7,533 nt of DNA from an uncultured Methylophaga sp. (lineage in GTDB: Bacteria; Pseudomonadota; Gammaproteobacteria; Nitrosococcales; Methylophagaceae). The notes beneath the pieces were generated by a model. That model did not search any database. It was not told the DNA's origin and saw only the letters and a list, made by a program, of their open reading frames with translations. Below are positions 6,153 to 7,533 of the stretch, piece after piece. Position 1 is the stretch's first letter. Every line of letters begins with the position of its first letter. The position numbers were made by a program, and so were the translations under genes. The DNA is taken from NCBI GenBank assembly GCA_946885755.1, contig CAMPHB010000057.1:1-7533 (forward strand), read 5' to 3'.

Positions 6153-7307
6153 ATGCACGCCAAATGGTCTGAATCTTCATCAACCGCCACCGTTTTGCCC
6201 CCCCGGCAAAGCCGCCCGGCGACCCCGGACTGGTCAAAAACACTGCACAAACCCTTAGCGGATATGCCGACCGGCCGCAGTGCCAGCCGGATGAGCCGGT
6301 TATTATCGGTGTTACCGGCCGGTGTAGTGGTGATTGATGGTGATGGCCGGGTGCAGGACTGCAATCCGGCTGCCATTAAACTTTTGGGTGAACCACTCAG
6401 TGGCGAACGCTGGATCGATATTATCCAGCGGGCGTTTCAGCCACGTCCTGATGATGGCCATGATGTCTCGTTACGCGATGGCCGGCTGGTGCATATTTCC
6501 ACCAATCCGCTGGATGGTGAACCCGGTCAAATCGTGTTGCTGCACGATGTCACCGAAACCCGTCAGTTACAGCATAAAGTCTCACACCTGCAGCGGTTGT
6601 CAGCAATGGGTGAAATGGCCGCCCGGCTGGCGCATCAAATCCGTACGCCGCTGTCTTCGGCTATGTTGTATTTATCACCGTTGTTAAAAGCCAGTGGTGA
6701 CAGCGCGACACAGCAGCGTTTTGCTTTGCGCCTGCATGACAGTCTGAGCCATATGGAACAACTGGTGCGTAATATGCTGGCGTTTTCCAAGGGCGATATG
6801 GCAGCCCCCGCACCGGTAAATATTGAGTCACTTCTCGAAGAAGTTGCCCGCCAGTTTCACAGCAGCGCCAGCCCTGACGACTGTCAGCTGACGGTTATCA
6901 ATAACACTAACGATGGACATATTTTCGGAAGCCAGCCAGCGCTGGTCAGTGCCATTAACAACCTTATCAATAACGCCCGCGAAGCCTGCCGGGCTGGCGG
7001 CAAAATCCAGTTGTCAGCCGATTACATTGAAGATGAGCAGCAACAGCAATTTATTGAAATCAGTATTGAAGACAACGGTATCGGCATTGATGAAGCGGAT
7101 TTTGACAAGATCCTGCAACCGTTTTACACCACCCGTTCAGCCGGTACCGGCCTAGGATTAGCGGTGGTGCAGTCTATCGTTAAAGCCCATAAAGGTTTGT
7201 TATGGCTGGACAGTGATCCCGGCGAAGGCAGTACTTTTTGTTTGCGTCTGCCAGTGTATCGGGCCAGTCAGCCGGTTTCCCGAACAGCTACCAGCGGAGC
7301 AGTATGA
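6153..7307 (+). CDS. fleS: FleS, cytoplasmic PAS-sensor histidine kinase
   Basis: FleS is the sensor kinase that phosphorylates FleR to turn on the middle, hook-basal-body tier of flagellar genes. It has 384 residues and no hydrophobic stretch long enough to span a membrane, so it is cytoplasmic. An unconserved Ser/Pro-rich N-terminus (1-45) precedes a PAS domain (about 48-135, LPAGVVVIDGDGRVQDCNPAA). The HisKA dimerisation domain is about 143-213, with the H-box AHQIRTPLSSAM and phospho-acceptor H161. The ATPase domain has N-box NNLINNAREA (269-278), G1 IEDNGIGI (305-312), F-box FYTTRSAG (324-331) and G2 GTGLGLAVV (331-339). All catalytic motifs are intact. The signal is unknown; a PAS domain suggests an internal cue. 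A sigma54 promoter lies upstream, and the stop overlaps the fleR start, indicating translational coupling. A run of seven C (6198-6204) lies in codons 16-18. Confidence 0.95.
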   Translation: MHAKWSESSSTATVLPPRQSRPATPDWSKTLHKPLADMPTGRSASRMSRLLSVLPAGVVVIDGDGRVQDCNPAAIKLLGEPLSGERWIDIIQRAFQPRPDDGHDVSLRDGRLVHISTNPLDGEPGQIVLLHDVTETRQLQHKVSHLQRLSAMGEMAARLAHQIRTPLSSAMLYLSPLLKASGDSATQQRFALRLHDSLSHMEQLVRNMLAFSKGDMAAPAPVNIESLLEEVARQFHSSASPDDCQLTVINNTNDGHIFGSQPALVSAINNLINNAREACRAGGKIQLSADYIEDEQQQQFIEISIEDNGIGIDEADFDKILQPFYTTRSAGTGLGLAVVQSIVKAHKGLLWLDSDPGEGSTFCLRLPVYRASQPVSRTATSGAV

Positions 7308-7533
7308 TGAGTCAAACCATGATCATGGTCGTTGAAGACGACGCCAATCTGCGTCATGCCTTGTGTGACACACTGGAACTGGCCGGTTATCAGGTCACTG
7401 CTACCGATCACGGCCAGCAGGCGCTGGATAAACTCAGCAGTGAACCGATTGGTCTGTTACTCAGTGATTTACAAATGCAGCCAATGGACGGCCACACCGT
7501 ACTGAAAAAGGCCCGGGCCATGTTGCCAACACT
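7307..7533 (+). CDS. fleR: FleR, sigma54-dependent response regulator (3' end outside window)
   Basis: Only the first 75 residues of the receiver domain are visible. They show MIMVVEDDANLRHAL with the acidic pair D11/D12 and the phospho-acceptor D54 in LLLSDLQMQPMDG, so a functional receiver is expected. The AAA+ and Fis-type HTH domains of FleR would follow beyond the window. The start is taken as ATG 7307, 7 nt after GGAG (7296-7299) and sharing one base with the fleS stop TGA. The adjacent ATG at 7304 is only 4 nt from GGAG and would add one Met and give a 4-nt overlap. The assignment to fleR rests on the fleQ-fleS-fleR order, since the receiver alone is not diagnostic. Confidence 0.9.
   Translation, partial: MSQTMIMVVEDDANLRHALCDTLELAGYQVTATDHGQQALDKLSSEPIGLLLSDLQMQPMDGHTVLKKARAMLPT

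Overview
The window is a compact, single-strand (+) block of late flagellar and flagellar-regulatory genes in the order fliC (5'-truncated by the window edge), flaG, fliD, fliS, a fliT-like gene, fleQ, fleS and the start of fleR. This gene order, with a FleQ-type master enhancer-binding protein followed by a FleS/FleR two-component pair, is characteristic of polarly flagellated gammaproteobacteria (Pseudomonas-type hierarchy). Moderate GC content and a very acidic flagellin would fit a marine or halotolerant gammaproteobacterium such as a Methylophaga-like methylotroph, but the genus is only a guess.

Layout: 1-1653 is flagellin, with conserved D0/D1 ends and a large acidic central region built from three diverged flagellin_IN-like repeats. 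A strong hairpin terminator follows at 1662-1697. Positions 1720-3496 carry flaG and fliD (filament cap). The 3497-3690 gap holds a weak dyad and a well-spaced sigma28 (FliA) promoter. Positions 3691-4404 carry the filament chaperones fliS and fliT-like, ending in an AT-rich hairpin that overlaps the fliT stop. The 4405-4545 gap is the fleQ control region, with a FleQ-box-like dyad and an extended -10 element. Positions 4546-6018 are fleQ. The 6019-6152 gap holds a second copy of the same 14-bp FleQ-box-like dyad and a sigma54 -24/-12 promoter. Positions 6153-7307 are fleS, and fleR overlaps its stop codon and runs off the window end.

The expected logic is a cascade. FleQ (an AAA+ sigma54 activator that keeps the known c-di-GMP contact residues) drives fleSR. 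The cytoplasmic kinase FleS and the regulator FleR then turn on the next sigma54 tier. FliA (sigma28) finally turns on filament genes, here apparently including the fliS-fliT chaperone pair. FliS guards flagellin, FliT-like probably guards FliD, FliD caps the filament, and FlaG affects filament length.

I see no mobile element, CRISPR array, RNA gene or obviously novel system. The points of interest are the regulatory sites (twin FleQ boxes, sigma28 and sigma54 promoters), a 343-residue stretch of flagellin without any Lys, Arg or His, and details of FleQ and FleS.
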